Shown in pieces: positions 1-8,557 of a stretch of 51,796 nt of DNA. The notes beneath the pieces are model-generated. The model was not told the DNA's origin and ran no database searches. It saw only the letters and a list, made by a program, of their open reading frames with translations. Location of the stretch: contig DATMAN010000089.1 in the NCBI GenBank assembly GCA_035560005.1, positions 1 through 51,796 on the forward strand, written 5' to 3'. The DNA is from Burkholderiales bacterium (GTDB lineage: Bacteria; Pseudomonadota; Gammaproteobacteria; Burkholderiales; Eutrophovitaceae). Position 1 is the first letter of the stretch. Every line of letters begins with the position of its first letter. Both the position numbers and the translations under genes were made by a program.

Positions 1-253
1 GGGTGGCGCCCTCGAGGGCCTCGACCACGAGGATGGGCGAGCCCTGCGAAACCTTGTCGCCGACCTTGACCCGCATCTCGCGGACGATGCCCCCAACGGG
101 GGATGGGACTTCCATGGTGGCTTTGTCCGATTCCAGCGTGATCAACGAGTCCTCCGCCTTGATCACGTCGCCGGGCTTGACCAGCACTTCGATGACCGGA
201 ACGTCCTTGAAGTCCCCGATGTCGGGGACCAGCACATCTTTCAGGCTGCCCAT
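1..253 (-). CDS. aceF: Dihydrolipoamide acetyltransferase (PDH E2), N-terminal lipoyl domain, partial
   Basis: Only the first ~84 residues are in the window; the gene runs off the left edge. The peptide opens [20 protein letters not shown] and holds the lipoyl-domain signature [10 protein letters not shown], whose Lys carries the lipoyl arm, followed by a second half-motif (VRVKVGD-type turn, [10 protein letters not shown]). The role is the E2 core of pyruvate dehydrogenase, passing acetyl groups from E1 to CoA. The ATG at 253 has a GGGAG ribosome site. It lies 39 bases after aceE on the same strand, the usual aceE-aceF order, so the two are surely co-transcribed. It could be another lipoyl E2, but the aceE neighbour settles it. 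Confidence 0.93.
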   Translation of the reverse strand, partial: MGSLKDVLVPDIGDFKDVPVIEVLVKPGDVIKAEDSLITLESDKATMEVPSPVGGIVREMRVKVGDKVSQGSPILVVEALEGAT

Positions 254-292
254 TGCTCTCCCTGCCGTTGTTTTATGTAGCCCGGGCCCGTC

Positions 293-2956
293 TCACACCG
301 TGGCCGGATTGGGTTTGTCCGGATCGATTCCGTACTTCTTGATGGCCCCGGCCAAGGCGGATGCCGGCATCGCGCCCTCGTCGGCCAGCGATTTCAAAGC
401 GGCGAGCGTCACGTAGTACCGGTCGACCTCGAAAAAACGTCGCAGTTTTTCCCGGGTGTCGGAGCGCCCGAAGCCATCGGTGCCGAGCACATGGTAGCGG
501 CCGGGAACCCAGCGCCGGATCCCGTCGGCGAATATGCGCATGTAGTCGGTGGCGGCGACCACCGGCCCCTGCCGGCCCTCGAGGCACTGTTCGACGTATG
601 CCTTGCGGGGCTTGTCCTCGGGGTGCAGCATGTTCCAGCGCTCCACGTCGATGCCGTCGCGCCGCAGCTCGGTGAAACTCGGGCAGCTCCAGACGTCGGC
701 CGCCACTCCCCAGTCGTTGGCCAACAGTTCCGCGGCCGCGATCACTTCGCGCAGGATCGTGCCGGAGCCGAGCAGTTGCACGCGCGGCTGCGTGGACTTC
801 TTGCCGGTCTGCGCTTCCTGCAGCAGATACATGCCCTTCAGGATCCCCGATTCGGCGCCGGCCGGCATCGCCGGATGACGGTAGTTCTCGTTCATCACCG
901 TGATGTAGTAGAAGACGTCCTGCTGCTCCTGGTACATCCGGCGCAGCCCGTCCTGAATGATGACCGCCAGCTCGTAGGCGAACGTCGGATCGTAGGAAAT
1001 GCAGTTGGGCACGGTCGAGGACAGCAGATGACTGTGGCCATCCTCGTGTTGCAGCCCTTCGCCGTTGAGCGTGGTGCGCCCGGCCGTGCCGCCCATCAGA
1101 AAGCCGCGCGCGCGCTGATCTCCCGCGGCCCACGCCAGGTCGCCCACCCGCTGGAAGCCGAACATCGAATAGAAGATGTAGAAGGGGATCATCTGCACGC
1201 CGTGGGTCGAATACGAGGTGGCCGCGGCGATCCAGGAGGACATGGCGCCCGCCTCGTTGATCCCTTCCTGCAGGATCTGCCCGTGCTTGTCCTCCTTGTA
1301 GAACATGAGCTGATCGGCGTCCTCGGGCGTGTAGAGCTGGCCCACCGAGGACCAGATGCCGAGCTGGCGAAACATGCCCTCCATGCCGAAAGTGCGCGAT
1401 TCGTCGGGCACGATCGGCACGACGCGGCTGCCGATCTTCTTGTCCTTCACCAGCACGTTGAGGATGCGCACGAAGGCCATCGTGGTCGACAGCTCGCGCT
1501 CGTCCGAACCCTTGAGCAATGCCTCGAACGCCGACAGCGGCGGAACCTCGAGCGCTTCGGCCCTGCGGCGGCGCGCCGGCAGATACCCGCCGAGCGCTTC
1601 GCGGCGCTCGCGCATGTACTCCAGCTCGGGTGAACCCTCCGCGAAGTTGATGAAAGGCACGTCGTCGAGCTTGTCGTCCGGGATCGGAATGTTGAAGCGG
1701 TCGCGGAACGCCTTGAGCGAGGTCGTGCCCATCTTCTTCTGCTGGTGGGTGATGTTCTGCGCCTCGCCGGCCTCGCCCATGCCGTATCCCTTGATGGTCT
1801 TGGCGAGGATGACGGTCGGCTGTCCCTTGTGCTTCACTGCGGCGGCGTAGGCCGCGTAGATCTTGTGCGGATCGTGGCCGCCGCGGTTCAGGCGCCAGAT
1901 GTCGTCGTCGGTCATGTTCGACACCATGTCGAGCAGCTCCGGATACTTGCCGAAGAAGTGCTTGCGCACATAGGCGCCGTCCCTGGACTTGAAGGTCTGG
2001 TATTCGCCGTCGACGCACTCTTCCATGCGCTTCACGAGCAGGCCCTTGGTATCGCGGGCGAGCAGCGGATCCCAGTACGAACCCCAGATGACCTTGATGA
2101 CGTTCCAGCCCGCGCCGCGGAAGTCGGCTTCCAGCTCCTGGATGATCTTGCCGTTGCCGCGCACCGGGCCGTCGAGACGCTGCAGGTTGCAGTTGACGAC
2201 GAAGATCAGGTTGTCGAGCCGCTCGCGTGCCGCCACGCCGATCGCGCCCATGGACTCCGGCTCGTCGCATTCCCCGTCGCCCAGGAAGCACCACACCTTG
2301 CGGCCTTCGGTGTCGAGGATGCCGCGATCCTGCAGGTATTTCATGAAACGGGCCTGGTAGATCGCCATGATCGGCCCCAGTCCCATGGACACCGTGGGGA
2401 ACTGCCAAAAGTCGGGCATCAGCCAGGGGTGCGGGTAGGACGACAGGCCCTTGCCGTCGACCTCCTGCCGGAAGTTGTTCATCTGTTCTTCGGTCAGCCG
2501 CCCCAGCATGAACGCGCGCGCGTAGACGCCGGGCGCCGAATGTCCCTGGAAGAAGACAAGGTCGCCGCCGTGGCTGGCCGAGGGTGCGTGCCAGAAATGG
2601 TTGAAGCCCACGTCGTAGAGCGTAGCCGCCGAGGCGAAGCTTGCGATGTGGCCACCGACGTTGGTGTGCTTGTTGGCCCGCACCACCATCGCCGCGGCGT
2701 TCCAGCGCACGTAGGACCGGATGCGGTGCTCGATCTCGTGATTGCCGGGCGACTTTTCTTCCCGACCGGGAGGAATGGTGTTGACGTAGGCGGTGTTGGC
2801 GCTGTAGGGCAGATACGCACCGCCGCGCCGCCCCCGCTCGATCAGCTGTTCGAGGATGTAATGAGCTCGCTCCGGCCCTTCGTATTTCAGGACTCCGTCG
2901 AGCGCATCCACCCATTCCTGAGTTTCTTGTGGATCGGGATCGGGAAGTGCTGCCAT
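293..2956 (-). CDS. aceE: Pyruvate dehydrogenase E1 component, homodimeric type
   Basis: This thiamine-diphosphate enzyme decarboxylates pyruvate and acetylates the lipoyl arm of E2. It has 887 residues, the same as the E. coli protein. The Mg-ThDP motif begins GDGE at residue 226 (GDGECDEPES) and ends at NCNLQRLDGP. Other family stretches are clear: GGHMASF-like GGHIASFASAAT, FFQGHSAPGVYARAF, GRTTLNGEGLQHEDGHSH and RVLGTDGFGRSD-like VLGTDGFGRSDTRE. The start MAALPDPDP at 2956 is chosen because GGTGGAGA lies just upstream and the length matches the family; an in-frame ATG at 3094 would lie upstream of the promoter -10. It is first gene of the aceE-aceF operon. Confidence 0.97.
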   Translation of the reverse strand: MAALPDPDPQETQEWVDALDGVLKYEGPERAHYILEQLIERGRRGGAYLPYSANTAYVNTIPPGREEKSPGNHEIEHRIRSYVRWNAAAMVVRANKHTNVGGHIASFASAATLYDVGFNHFWHAPSASHGGDLVFFQGHSAPGVYARAFMLGRLTEEQMNNFRQEVDGKGLSSYPHPWLMPDFWQFPTVSMGLGPIMAIYQARFMKYLQDRGILDTEGRKVWCFLGDGECDEPESMGAIGVAARERLDNLIFVVNCNLQRLDGPVRGNGKIIQELEADFRGAGWNVIKVIWGSYWDPLLARDTKGLLVKRMEECVDGEYQTFKSRDGAYVRKHFFGKYPELLDMVSNMTDDDIWRLNRGGHDPHKIYAAYAAAVKHKGQPTVILAKTIKGYGMGEAGEAQNITHQQKKMGTTSLKAFRDRFNIPIPDDKLDDVPFINFAEGSPELEYMRERREALGGYLPARRRRAEALEVPPLSAFEALLKGSDERELSTTMAFVRILNVLVKDKKIGSRVVPIVPDESRTFGMEGMFRQLGIWSSVGQLYTPEDADQLMFYKEDKHGQILQEGINEAGAMSSWIAAATSYSTHGVQMIPFYIFYSMFGFQRVGDLAWAAGDQRARGFLMGGTAGRTTLNGEGLQHEDGHSHLLSSTVPNCISYDPTFAYELAVIIQDGLRRMYQEQQDVFYYITVMNENYRHPAMPAGAESGILKGMYLLQEAQTGKKSTQPRVQLLGSGTILREVIAAAELLANDWGVAADVWSCPSFTELRRDGIDVERWNMLHPEDKPRKAYVEQCLEGRQGPVVAATDYMRIFADGIRRWVPGRYHVLGTDGFGRSDTREKLRRFFEVDRYYVTLAALKSLADEGAMPASALAGAIKKYGIDPDKPNPATV

Positions 2957-3031
2957 GGTCGGTCTCCACCCCTTTATGTGAGGCTGCGCAAGCGGCACCA
3001 TCGTTTTTGACGCGCTGCCGCATCGTAAAAA

Positions 3032-3037
3032 ATTATA
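3032..3037 (-). promoter_or_regulatory. aceE: Candidate -10 box of the aceE promoter
   Basis: Read on the minus strand this is a perfect TATAAT, followed by an AT-rich run in otherwise GC-rich DNA, with a TG one base upstream (extended -10-like GTGC). No good -35 hexamer sits at the expected 16-18 bases. The start site would be near 3025, giving a leader of about 70 bases before the ATG at 2956. No PdhR-like operator was recognised. Confidence 0.55.
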
Positions 3038-3066
3038 GCACCCGGCCTCCGCCAAACCGTGTTGAC

Positions 3067-3088
3067 TGGCGCTGATTTCCCAGCGCCA
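3067..3088 (-). terminator. Hairpin downstream of the ABC-transporter/ligase operon
   Basis: TGGCGCTG and CAGCGCCA form a perfect 8-bp stem with a 6-base loop (3075-3080), 38 bases after the stop of the gene at 3126. There is no clear U-run after it on the minus strand, so it may be a weak or factor-dependent terminator or an mRNA 3' end stabiliser. It separates that operon from the aceE promoter. Confidence 0.4.
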
Positions 3089-3125
3089 CGGCATAGATGA
3101 ACTGCTTCCGCACTGCTTCTGACGC

Positions 3126-3713
3126 TTATTTCTGCGCGGGCGGCAGGCGCCCCAAGAGATAGAACTCGTCGTTGGCGCGCATGTCGGTCAGGTGCGCCAT
3201 GCGATTGGACAATGCGAAGAAGGCGGTGATCGCGCCGATGTCCCACACGTCCTCGGCGGAAAATCCGTGCCGGCGCAGCTCGGCATGATCTTCGTCGCCG
3301 ATCAGTTCCGGCGTGCGCGCGAGCTTGCAGGCGAAGTCGAGCATCGCTTTTTGTCGCGGGCCGATATCCGCCTTGCGATGGTTCACGGCGACCTGATCCG
3401 CGATGCGCGGATTCTTGGCGTAGATGCGCAGGATCGCGCCGTGGGCGATGACGCAATACGGACACTGGTTCAGGCCGCTGGTGGCGACCACGATCATTTC
3501 CTTCTCGGCCTTGGAAAGACCGGAGTCCTTCAGCATCAGCGCGTCGTGATAGGCGAAGAAGGCGCGAAACTCCTCCGGCCGGTGGGCGAGCGTCAGGAAG
3601 ACATTGGGGATGAAGCCGGCCTTTTCCTGGACTTCCAACATCCTCGCGCGGATGTCGTCCGGCAGGTCCTCGAGCTTCGGTACGGGGTACTTGCTGATCG
3701 GTTGCGCTGTCAT
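3126..3713 (-). CDS. Carboxymuconolactone decarboxylase / AhpD-family peroxidase-related protein
   Basis: A 195-residue all-helical protein of the AhpD-like fold. The signature is QCPYCVIAHGA, a CxxC pair followed three residues later by His, as in alkylhydroperoxidase D-type proteins. The flanking EKEMIVVATSGLNQC and the later ALSNRMAHLTDMRAN tail fit the subgroup called peroxidase-related enzyme. The likely role is thiol-based peroxide handling or an unknown reaction; the substrate cannot be read from sequence. It is last gene of the ABC/ligase operon. The start is uncertain: ATG at 3713 (MTAQPISKYP) or an in-frame GTG at 3743; neither has a good ribosome site, and the upstream stretch looks like repeat-derived spacer. 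Confidence 0.85.
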   Translation of the reverse strand: MTAQPISKYPVPKLEDLPDDIRARMLEVQEKAGFIPNVFLTLAHRPEEFRAFFAYHDALMLKDSGLSKAEKEMIVVATSGLNQCPYCVIAHGAILRIYAKNPRIADQVAVNHRKADIGPRQKAMLDFACKLARTPELIGDEDHAELRRHGFSAEDVWDIGAITAFFALSNRMAHLTDMRANDEFYLLGRLPPAQK

Positions 3714-3738
3714 GGGGGGTTCGTTTGCGGATGAATTG

Positions 3739-3760
3739 ACCACAAAACCACGCAGGAAAG
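3739..3760. repeat. Single arm of intergenic repeat family A
   Basis: ACCACAAAACCACGCAGGAAAG matches the degenerate ACCGCAGRGGACGCAGAGG-type arm seen in larger gaps of this window. No partner arm is evident here, so it is a low-confidence member. It lies in the 48 bases between two operon genes. Confidence 0.3.
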
Positions 3761-3761
3761 A

Positions 3762-4997
3762 TCAATCGTATTTGCGCAAGTCGTCGATCACCTTGCCGTC
3801 GTTGGGCAGCGAGCCCGGCGCCACGAGCTTGACTTCGCCGCGCAACTTGGTGATCTCGCGCAGCGAGAGGGCGATCGCTTCGGTCAGCGCGCCGGAGGTT
3901 TCATGCACCTCGCAGTGCAAGGTCATGCGGTCGTTCCTCTGTGTGTCGTGCTCGACGCACAGGCGTGCCTTCACGATCTCGGGATGGCGCTTCACGAGCT
4001 GCCCCACCTGCGTGGGATGCACGAACATGCCTTTCACCTTGGTGGCCTGGTCGGCGCGACCCATCCAGCCTTTGATGCGGCGGTTGGTCCGGCCGCAGGC
4101 GCTCGTTCCCGGCAGAAACGCGGAGAGATCGCCGGTGCCGAAACGGATCAGCGGGTACTCGGGCGCCAAAATGGTGACCACGACCTCACCCACCTCGCCT
4201 TCCGCCACCGGGTCTGCGGAGCCGGGCCGCACGATCTCCAGTATCACGCCTTCGTCGAGCACCAGGCCGTTCATCGGCACGGTTTCGTAGGCGATCAGTC
4301 CGACATCGGCAGTCCCGTAACATTGGCGCACTTCGATTCCTCGGGCCTGGAGCATTTCCCGCACCGCGGGCAGCAGCGCTTCACCCGAGACCAGCGCGCG
4401 CTTCAAGCTGCTCACGTCGGCCTGCAGTTCGTCCGCCTTTTCCAGAATGATCTTCAGAAATGACGGCGTTCCGGCATAGCCGGCCGGCCTGAGGTCGGCG
4501 ATCGCCTGGACCTGCATTTCGGTCTGCCCCACGCCGGCCGGGAAGACCGCGCAGCCGATCGCCTGGGCGGCTAGGTCGATCATGAAGCCGGCGGGCGTGA
4601 AGTGATAGGAGAAGGTGTTGTGGATCAGGTCGCCGGGCCGGAAGCCCGCGGCCCACAGCGCGCGCCCGAAGCGCCAGAAGTCGCCCGTCCGGCCTTGCGG
4701 ATCGTAGATCGGCCCAGGCGAGGAGAACACTCGGCCGAGCGCGCCGAGGGGCACGGCGGTCATGCCGCCGAAAGGCGGGTCCTGCTTCTGCAAAGCGATC
4801 AGATCCGACTTACGCGTAACCGGAAGCGCGGACAGCGTTCGACGATCGCGGATCGAGGCGGGATCGACGTCTCGCAGCAGCCTCGCGAAATAGCGCGTAT
4901 GCGTTTTCGCGTGCTCGATCAGGCCGGGCAGCATGGCGAACAGCGCGCGCTCGCGCTCTTCCGGTTTGCGGGTCTCGAGATCGTCGTAATGGCCCAT
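3762..4997 (-). CDS. PaaK-like AMP-dependent CoA ligase with atypical P-loop
   Basis: This 411-residue protein aligns along its length with phenylacetate-CoA ligase (PaaK). It has QCYGTADVGLIAYE (A5-like), RFGTGDLSAFLPG with CGRTNRRIKGWMGRADQ (A7/A8-like), and a closing GKVIDDLRKYD with the A10 lysine. The family would activate an aromatic or other carboxylic acid to its CoA ester with ATP. The usual glycine/serine/threonine loop (SSGTTGKPT) is replaced by SSPGPIYDPQG near residue 92, so ATP-phosphate handling must differ or the activity may have changed. It follows livF in the operon by 120 bases, and an acyl-CoA synthetase opens the same operon. The ATG at 4997 was taken; the ribosome site is weak. 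Confidence 0.8.
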   Translation of the reverse strand: MGHYDDLETRKPEERERALFAMLPGLIEHAKTHTRYFARLLRDVDPASIRDRRTLSALPVTRKSDLIALQKQDPPFGGMTAVPLGALGRVFSSPGPIYDPQGRTGDFWRFGRALWAAGFRPGDLIHNTFSYHFTPAGFMIDLAAQAIGCAVFPAGVGQTEMQVQAIADLRPAGYAGTPSFLKIILEKADELQADVSSLKRALVSGEALLPAVREMLQARGIEVRQCYGTADVGLIAYETVPMNGLVLDEGVILEIVRPGSADPVAEGEVGEVVVTILAPEYPLIRFGTGDLSAFLPGTSACGRTNRRIKGWMGRADQATKVKGMFVHPTQVGQLVKRHPEIVKARLCVEHDTQRNDRMTLHCEVHETSGALTEAIALSLREITKLRGEVKLVAPGSLPNDGKVIDDLRKYD

Positions 4998-5000
4998 GGC

Positions 5001-5044
5001 TACGGTGAGCCGTGACGCGCGAGGCGTGCGCAGTGAGGATCGGC
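5001..5044. repeat. Intergenic repeat family B, single copy
   Basis: The stretch holds GGTGAGCCGTGACG and then CGCGAGGCGTG and CAGTGAGGATCGG. The first block is the same as the arm near 9548-9557 read on the other strand. It occupies much of the 120-base gap between livF and the PaaK-like gene. Confidence 0.35.
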
Positions 5045-5117
5045 ACGCAGCTTCACACTCGGCGCGATGTGAACCGGCGATGCAGTTCTTGGCCTCACGG
5101 CGCAGCCCCAGCCGTTG

Positions 5118-5924
5118 TCACGCCAGCCAGCGCTTGCGGCGGCGGTAATGCTTGGCATCGCGAAAGCTCCTGCGCCCGGAGGCCGACAGGCCGAGGTAGA
5201 ACTCTTTCACGTCCTCGTTGTTGGCGAGTTCCCGCGCCGGGCCATCCATCACCACGCGGCCACTCTCCAGAATGTAGCCGTATTCGGCATACCTCAGTGC
5301 GATGTGCGTGTTCTGCTCCGCGAGCAGAAAGCTCACGCGCTCCTTGCGGTTCAGATCGCGCACGATCTGGTAGATCTCTTCCACGACCTGAGGCGCCAGG
5401 CCCATCGATGGCTCGTCGAGCAGGATCGTGCCCGGGCGCGCCATGAGCGCGCGGCCGATCGCCGTCATCTGCTGCTCGCCGCCGGAGGTATAGCCTGCCT
5501 GCGTCTTGCGGCGCTGCGCGAGTCGCGGAAAGTAGGTGTACACCTTCTCCAGATCCTCGCGGATCTCGGCGCGGCGCGCGCTGCGCGTAAAGGCTCCGGT
5601 CAGCAGATTTTCCTCGACCGTCAGGTGCTGGAAGCAATGCCTTCCTTCCATGACCTGTACGACACCCAGTTTCACCAGCTCCCAGGGCGTCAGGCGGTCG
5701 ACCCGGATCCCACGGTACTCGATGAAGCCCTTGGTGACTTCTCCGCGCTCGGTTCCGAGCAGGTTCGAGATCGCCTTCAGCGTGGTGGTCTTGCCGGCGC
5801 CATTGGCGCCGAGCAGGGCGACGATCTGCCCTTGCTCGACTTTCAACGACACGCCTTTCAACACCAGGATGACGTGGTCGTAGATGACCTCGATGTTGTT
5901 GACGCTGAGCAGCGGCGCTGTCAT
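5118..5924 (-). CDS. livF: Branched-chain/organic-acid ABC transporter ATP-binding protein (LivF type)
   Basis: An ABC ATPase of 268 residues, the second ATPase of a Liv-type importer acting at the inner face of the membrane. Visible are Walker A GANGAGKTTTLKAIS, Q-loop region, signature YTSGGEQQMTAIGRAL (degenerate LSGGQ), Walker B TILLDEPSMGLAPQ and the switch His in LLAEQNTHIAL. The C-terminal tail after NNEDVKEFYLG is about 30 residues longer than in classical LivF (SASGRRSFRDAKHYRRRKRW), which is common in HAAT relatives next to CoA ligases. Gap to the binding-protein gene upstream is 22 bases. Confidence 0.93.
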   Translation of the reverse strand: MTAPLLSVNNIEVIYDHVILVLKGVSLKVEQGQIVALLGANGAGKTTTLKAISNLLGTERGEVTKGFIEYRGIRVDRLTPWELVKLGVVQVMEGRHCFQHLTVEENLLTGAFTRSARRAEIREDLEKVYTYFPRLAQRRKTQAGYTSGGEQQMTAIGRALMARPGTILLDEPSMGLAPQVVEEIYQIVRDLNRKERVSFLLAEQNTHIALRYAEYGYILESGRVVMDGPARELANNEDVKEFYLGLSASGRRSFRDAKHYRRRKRWLA

Positions 5925-5946
5925 TTCTCGACCGTTCGATCGGCTT

Positions 5947-7266
5947 TCACCCTTTCATGCAGGCAGGCTTGATGCCCTTTTCCTTCGCGTACTGGGCGGC
6001 GGACTCCTCGACCATCTTGCGCACCAGCGAGCGGTCGCCGCTCATCCAGTCGGAGGCCGGAACCCACTGCTTCCCGTCCCACTGCTGGAAGCGCACCAGG
6101 CCGGAGCCTTCGTGATCGGTGCACGACACCTTGAGCGTCGGGATCATTGCGCCGAAGCCGAGTTTGTCCAGCTGCCTCTGATCGATGTCCAGATTCTCGA
6201 TGCCCCAGCGCACCTGCTCGCCGGTGAGCGGCTTCTTGCCGTACTTGCCCTGTGCGGTCCGCACCGCTTCCACGGTGATCATGGCCGCGGCCACCCCGCG
6301 GTTCCACAGCACTGTGCCGATCAGCTTCCTGTCCCCGCCTTTGCCCTTGCCGTAGACGAGTTTCTCGATGTCTTTGACCACTGGGAAGTCCTTGCCGGCC
6401 AGATTGAGGCTGGCCGCGTAGTAGCCCCTGGAAGCATCGCTTCCTGCCGCTTCGGTGTCGATCTCGGAGCCCGACCACCAGTTGCCCACCATCTTCTCGC
6501 GCGGGAAGCCGACCTTCTGCGCGGTCTTCAGCGCGGTGGCGTTCATCACGCCCCAGCCCCACAAGATCACCCAGTCGGGCCGGTACTGCCGGATCTGCAG
6601 CCACTGCGATTGCTGCTCGTTGCCCGGATGCGGAACCGGGACGAGCTTCAGTTCGAAGCCGTGCTTCTTCGCCTCGGCCTCCAGGATGGGTTGCGGTTCC
6701 TTGCCGTAGGGGGAATCGTGATAGAGCAGGACGATCTTCTTGCCTTTGAGCGCGCTCTCGCCGCCCTCTTTTTCGGCGATGAACTTGACGATGCCGGTGG
6801 CGCACGACCAGTAGTTCGACAGCAGCGGGAACACCCACGGGAAGACGCGCCCGTCCACTGCGTCGGTGCGCCCGTAGCCCAGCGTGATCAGCGGGATCCT
6901 GTCCGCCGGCGCCTTGTCGAGCAGCGAGTAGGTGATGCCGGTGGACATCGGATGGATCGCGGTGGGTCCGCTCGCCACGCGAGTCTTCACCCGCTCGTAG
7001 CATTCGAGCCCTTTGGTGTTGTTGTACTCGGTCTCGCACTCTTCCCACGACAGCTTCACGCCGTTGATGCCGCCGTCGCGCTCGTTGACCAGGTTCAGGT
7101 AGTCGATGAACCCGGTGAAGAAGGCCGCGCCGTTCGGCCCGTAGGGACCGACCCGGTAACCCAGGATGCCGATGAACTGGGTGCCCGGGGCTTGTGCCGG
7201 CACGGGCGCGGCGGTCATCACGGCGGCGGCGGCCAGCGCGAGCATGAGCGTTTTCCAGGCTTTCAT
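5947..7266 (-). CDS. ABC transporter periplasmic substrate-binding protein (Liv/amide-type)
   Basis: This 439-residue periplasmic type I binding protein has a clean signal peptide: MKAWKT, hydrophobic stretch LMLALAAAAVMTAA and a cut after AQA. The mature part begins with the two-lobe fold (FIGILGYRVGPYGPNGAAFF). It feeds a ligand to the LivH/LivM permease. The start at 7266 is chosen because GGAGGAG sits six bases ahead; an ATG at 7278 would place that ribosome site inside the gene. At 439 residues it is longer than LivK/LivJ (~370), like paralogs for aromatic or short-chain acids. The two acyl-activating enzymes in the operon favour a carboxylic acid ligand over an amino acid; this is inference. 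Confidence 0.9.
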   Translation of the reverse strand: MKAWKTLMLALAAAAVMTAAPVPAQAPGTQFIGILGYRVGPYGPNGAAFFTGFIDYLNLVNERDGGINGVKLSWEECETEYNNTKGLECYERVKTRVASGPTAIHPMSTGITYSLLDKAPADRIPLITLGYGRTDAVDGRVFPWVFPLLSNYWSCATGIVKFIAEKEGGESALKGKKIVLLYHDSPYGKEPQPILEAEAKKHGFELKLVPVPHPGNEQQSQWLQIRQYRPDWVILWGWGVMNATALKTAQKVGFPREKMVGNWWSGSEIDTEAAGSDASRGYYAASLNLAGKDFPVVKDIEKLVYGKGKGGDRKLIGTVLWNRGVAAAMITVEAVRTAQGKYGKKPLTGEQVRWGIENLDIDQRQLDKLGFGAMIPTLKVSCTDHEGSGLVRFQQWDGKQWVPASDWMSGDRSLVRKMVEESAAQYAKEKGIKPACMKG

Positions 7267-7293
7267 GATCTCCTCCATTGAAGTTCGCCGCCC

Positions 7294-8370
7294 CTAGTAC
7301 GGGAACGGCCAGAGTCGAAGCTTTTCCTTGGCGATCTGCCACAGTCTCGCCAGCCCATGCGGTTCGACGATCAGGAAGAAGATGATCAGCGCGCCGAACA
7401 CCACCAGCTGGGCCATGGAAGTAACGCCGGCCTCCAGGTTCAGGTTGAACGCCAGGGCGCCTTCCGTCAACAGGATGTCCAGGAAGATCGGCAGCAGGGT
7501 GATGAAGGCCGCGCCGAGGAACGAGCCGAGAATGCTGCCCATCCCGCCGATGATGATCATGAACAGGATGCGGAACGACAGATCGAGGTTGAAGCCGTCG
7601 GGATCCACGCTGCCCAGGTAGGCGAAGGCATACAAGGCGCCCGCCACGCCGCAATAGAACGAGCTGACCGCAAACGCCAGCAACTTGGTGCGCACGATGG
7701 GAATGCCGATGACCTCGGCCGCCACGTCCATGTCGCGCACCGCCATCCACGCGCGCCCGATGCCGCTTCGCACCAGATTCTTGGCGGCGAGCGCGAGCAC
7801 CACGGCGATGGCGAGCACGAGCAGGTATTTGCGCGCCGGGCTGTCGAACACGAATCCCATGATCTGCACCGGCTGCGTGGTAATCACCCCGGAAGGGCTG
7901 TAGTTGGAAAACCAGCCGACCTTGGTCAGCAGCCAGGGAATGAAGAACTGCGCGGCGAGCGTTGCCACCGCCAGATAGAAACCCTTGATCCTCAGGCTGG
8001 GCAGTCCGAACGCGATGCCGATCAGCGCGGCCGCGAGGCCGCCGAGCGCGAAGCTCGCCAGCGCCGGCATCCAGGGCAGGCGCAATTCGATGTTGTAGGC
8101 GGCAAAGGCGCCGACCGCCATGAACGCGGCCGAGCCCAACGAGAGTTGCCCCGCATAACCGGTCAGGATGTTCAGCCCCAGCGCCGCCAGCGAGATGATC
8201 AGGAACGGAATCAGGATCGCGGTCAGCCAGTAGTCGCTGGCGATGCCCGGGACCACCGCGAAGGCAATGACCAGCAGCGCGATGAAGCCGATCCGATCCT
8301 GCCGGATCGGAAACAGCGCCTGGTCTTCGGCGTAGCTCGCCTTGAACTGTCCGGCTTCGCGGTAGAACAC
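7294..8370 (-). CDS. livM: Branched-chain-type ABC transporter permease (LivM type)
   Basis: A 358-residue inner-membrane permease with about nine hydrophobic segments and the LivM stretch LNILTGYAGQLSLGSAAFMAVGAFAAY. The EAA-like loop GMGSILGSFLGAAFITLLP is near residues 270-290. Start is GTG at 8370 (MFYREAGQFK) with a modest AGGAA 8 bases ahead. It pairs with LivH to form the channel. The 187-base gap to livH is long for this operon and is filled with repeat family B rather than an open frame. Confidence 0.92.
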   Translation of the reverse strand: MFYREAGQFKASYAEDQALFPIRQDRIGFIALLVIAFAVVPGIASDYWLTAILIPFLIISLAALGLNILTGYAGQLSLGSAAFMAVGAFAAYNIELRLPWMPALASFALGGLAAALIGIAFGLPSLRIKGFYLAVATLAAQFFIPWLLTKVGWFSNYSPSGVITTQPVQIMGFVFDSPARKYLLVLAIAVVLALAAKNLVRSGIGRAWMAVRDMDVAAEVIGIPIVRTKLLAFAVSSFYCGVAGALYAFAYLGSVDPDGFNLDLSFRILFMIIIGGMGSILGSFLGAAFITLLPIFLDILLTEGALAFNLNLEAGVTSMAQLVVFGALIIFFLIVEPHGLARLWQIAKEKLRLWPFPY

Positions 8371-8385
8371 GGTCGAAGTTCCTAG

Positions 8386-8550
8386 CGTGGCGAGGGGCGA
8401 GGCGCGAGGAGTGAGGAACCGGCCGAAAGCCCCACGGCATGCAAGACGATGACGCTGACCAAGGCCGATGGCGTGGCCTGCACCGTTGCGGAGGGCCGCC
8501 GCCGCGGCCGCTTTTCGCTCCTCGTCCTCACTGCTCTTTGCTCACGCCTG
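8386..8550. repeat. Repeat family B, inverted pair between livH and livM
   Basis: The left arm (8386-8419) contains GCGAGGCGCGAGGAGTGAGG; the right arm (8513-8550), read on the other strand, contains GAGCAGTGAGGACGAGGAGCG. Both are built from degenerate GTGAGG/GCGAGG units. They flank ~95 bases with no convincing gene. Such a structure in an operon gap could form an mRNA hairpin that alters decay of the flanking segments. Confidence 0.4.
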
Positions 8551-8557
8551 CAGCCTT

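Noticed and set aside
273..3023. A 916-codon minus-strand frame overlapping aceE in another frame
   Set aside because: AceE has complete conserved motifs in its own frame; this frame is Arg/Gly-rich as expected from GC-biased codons.
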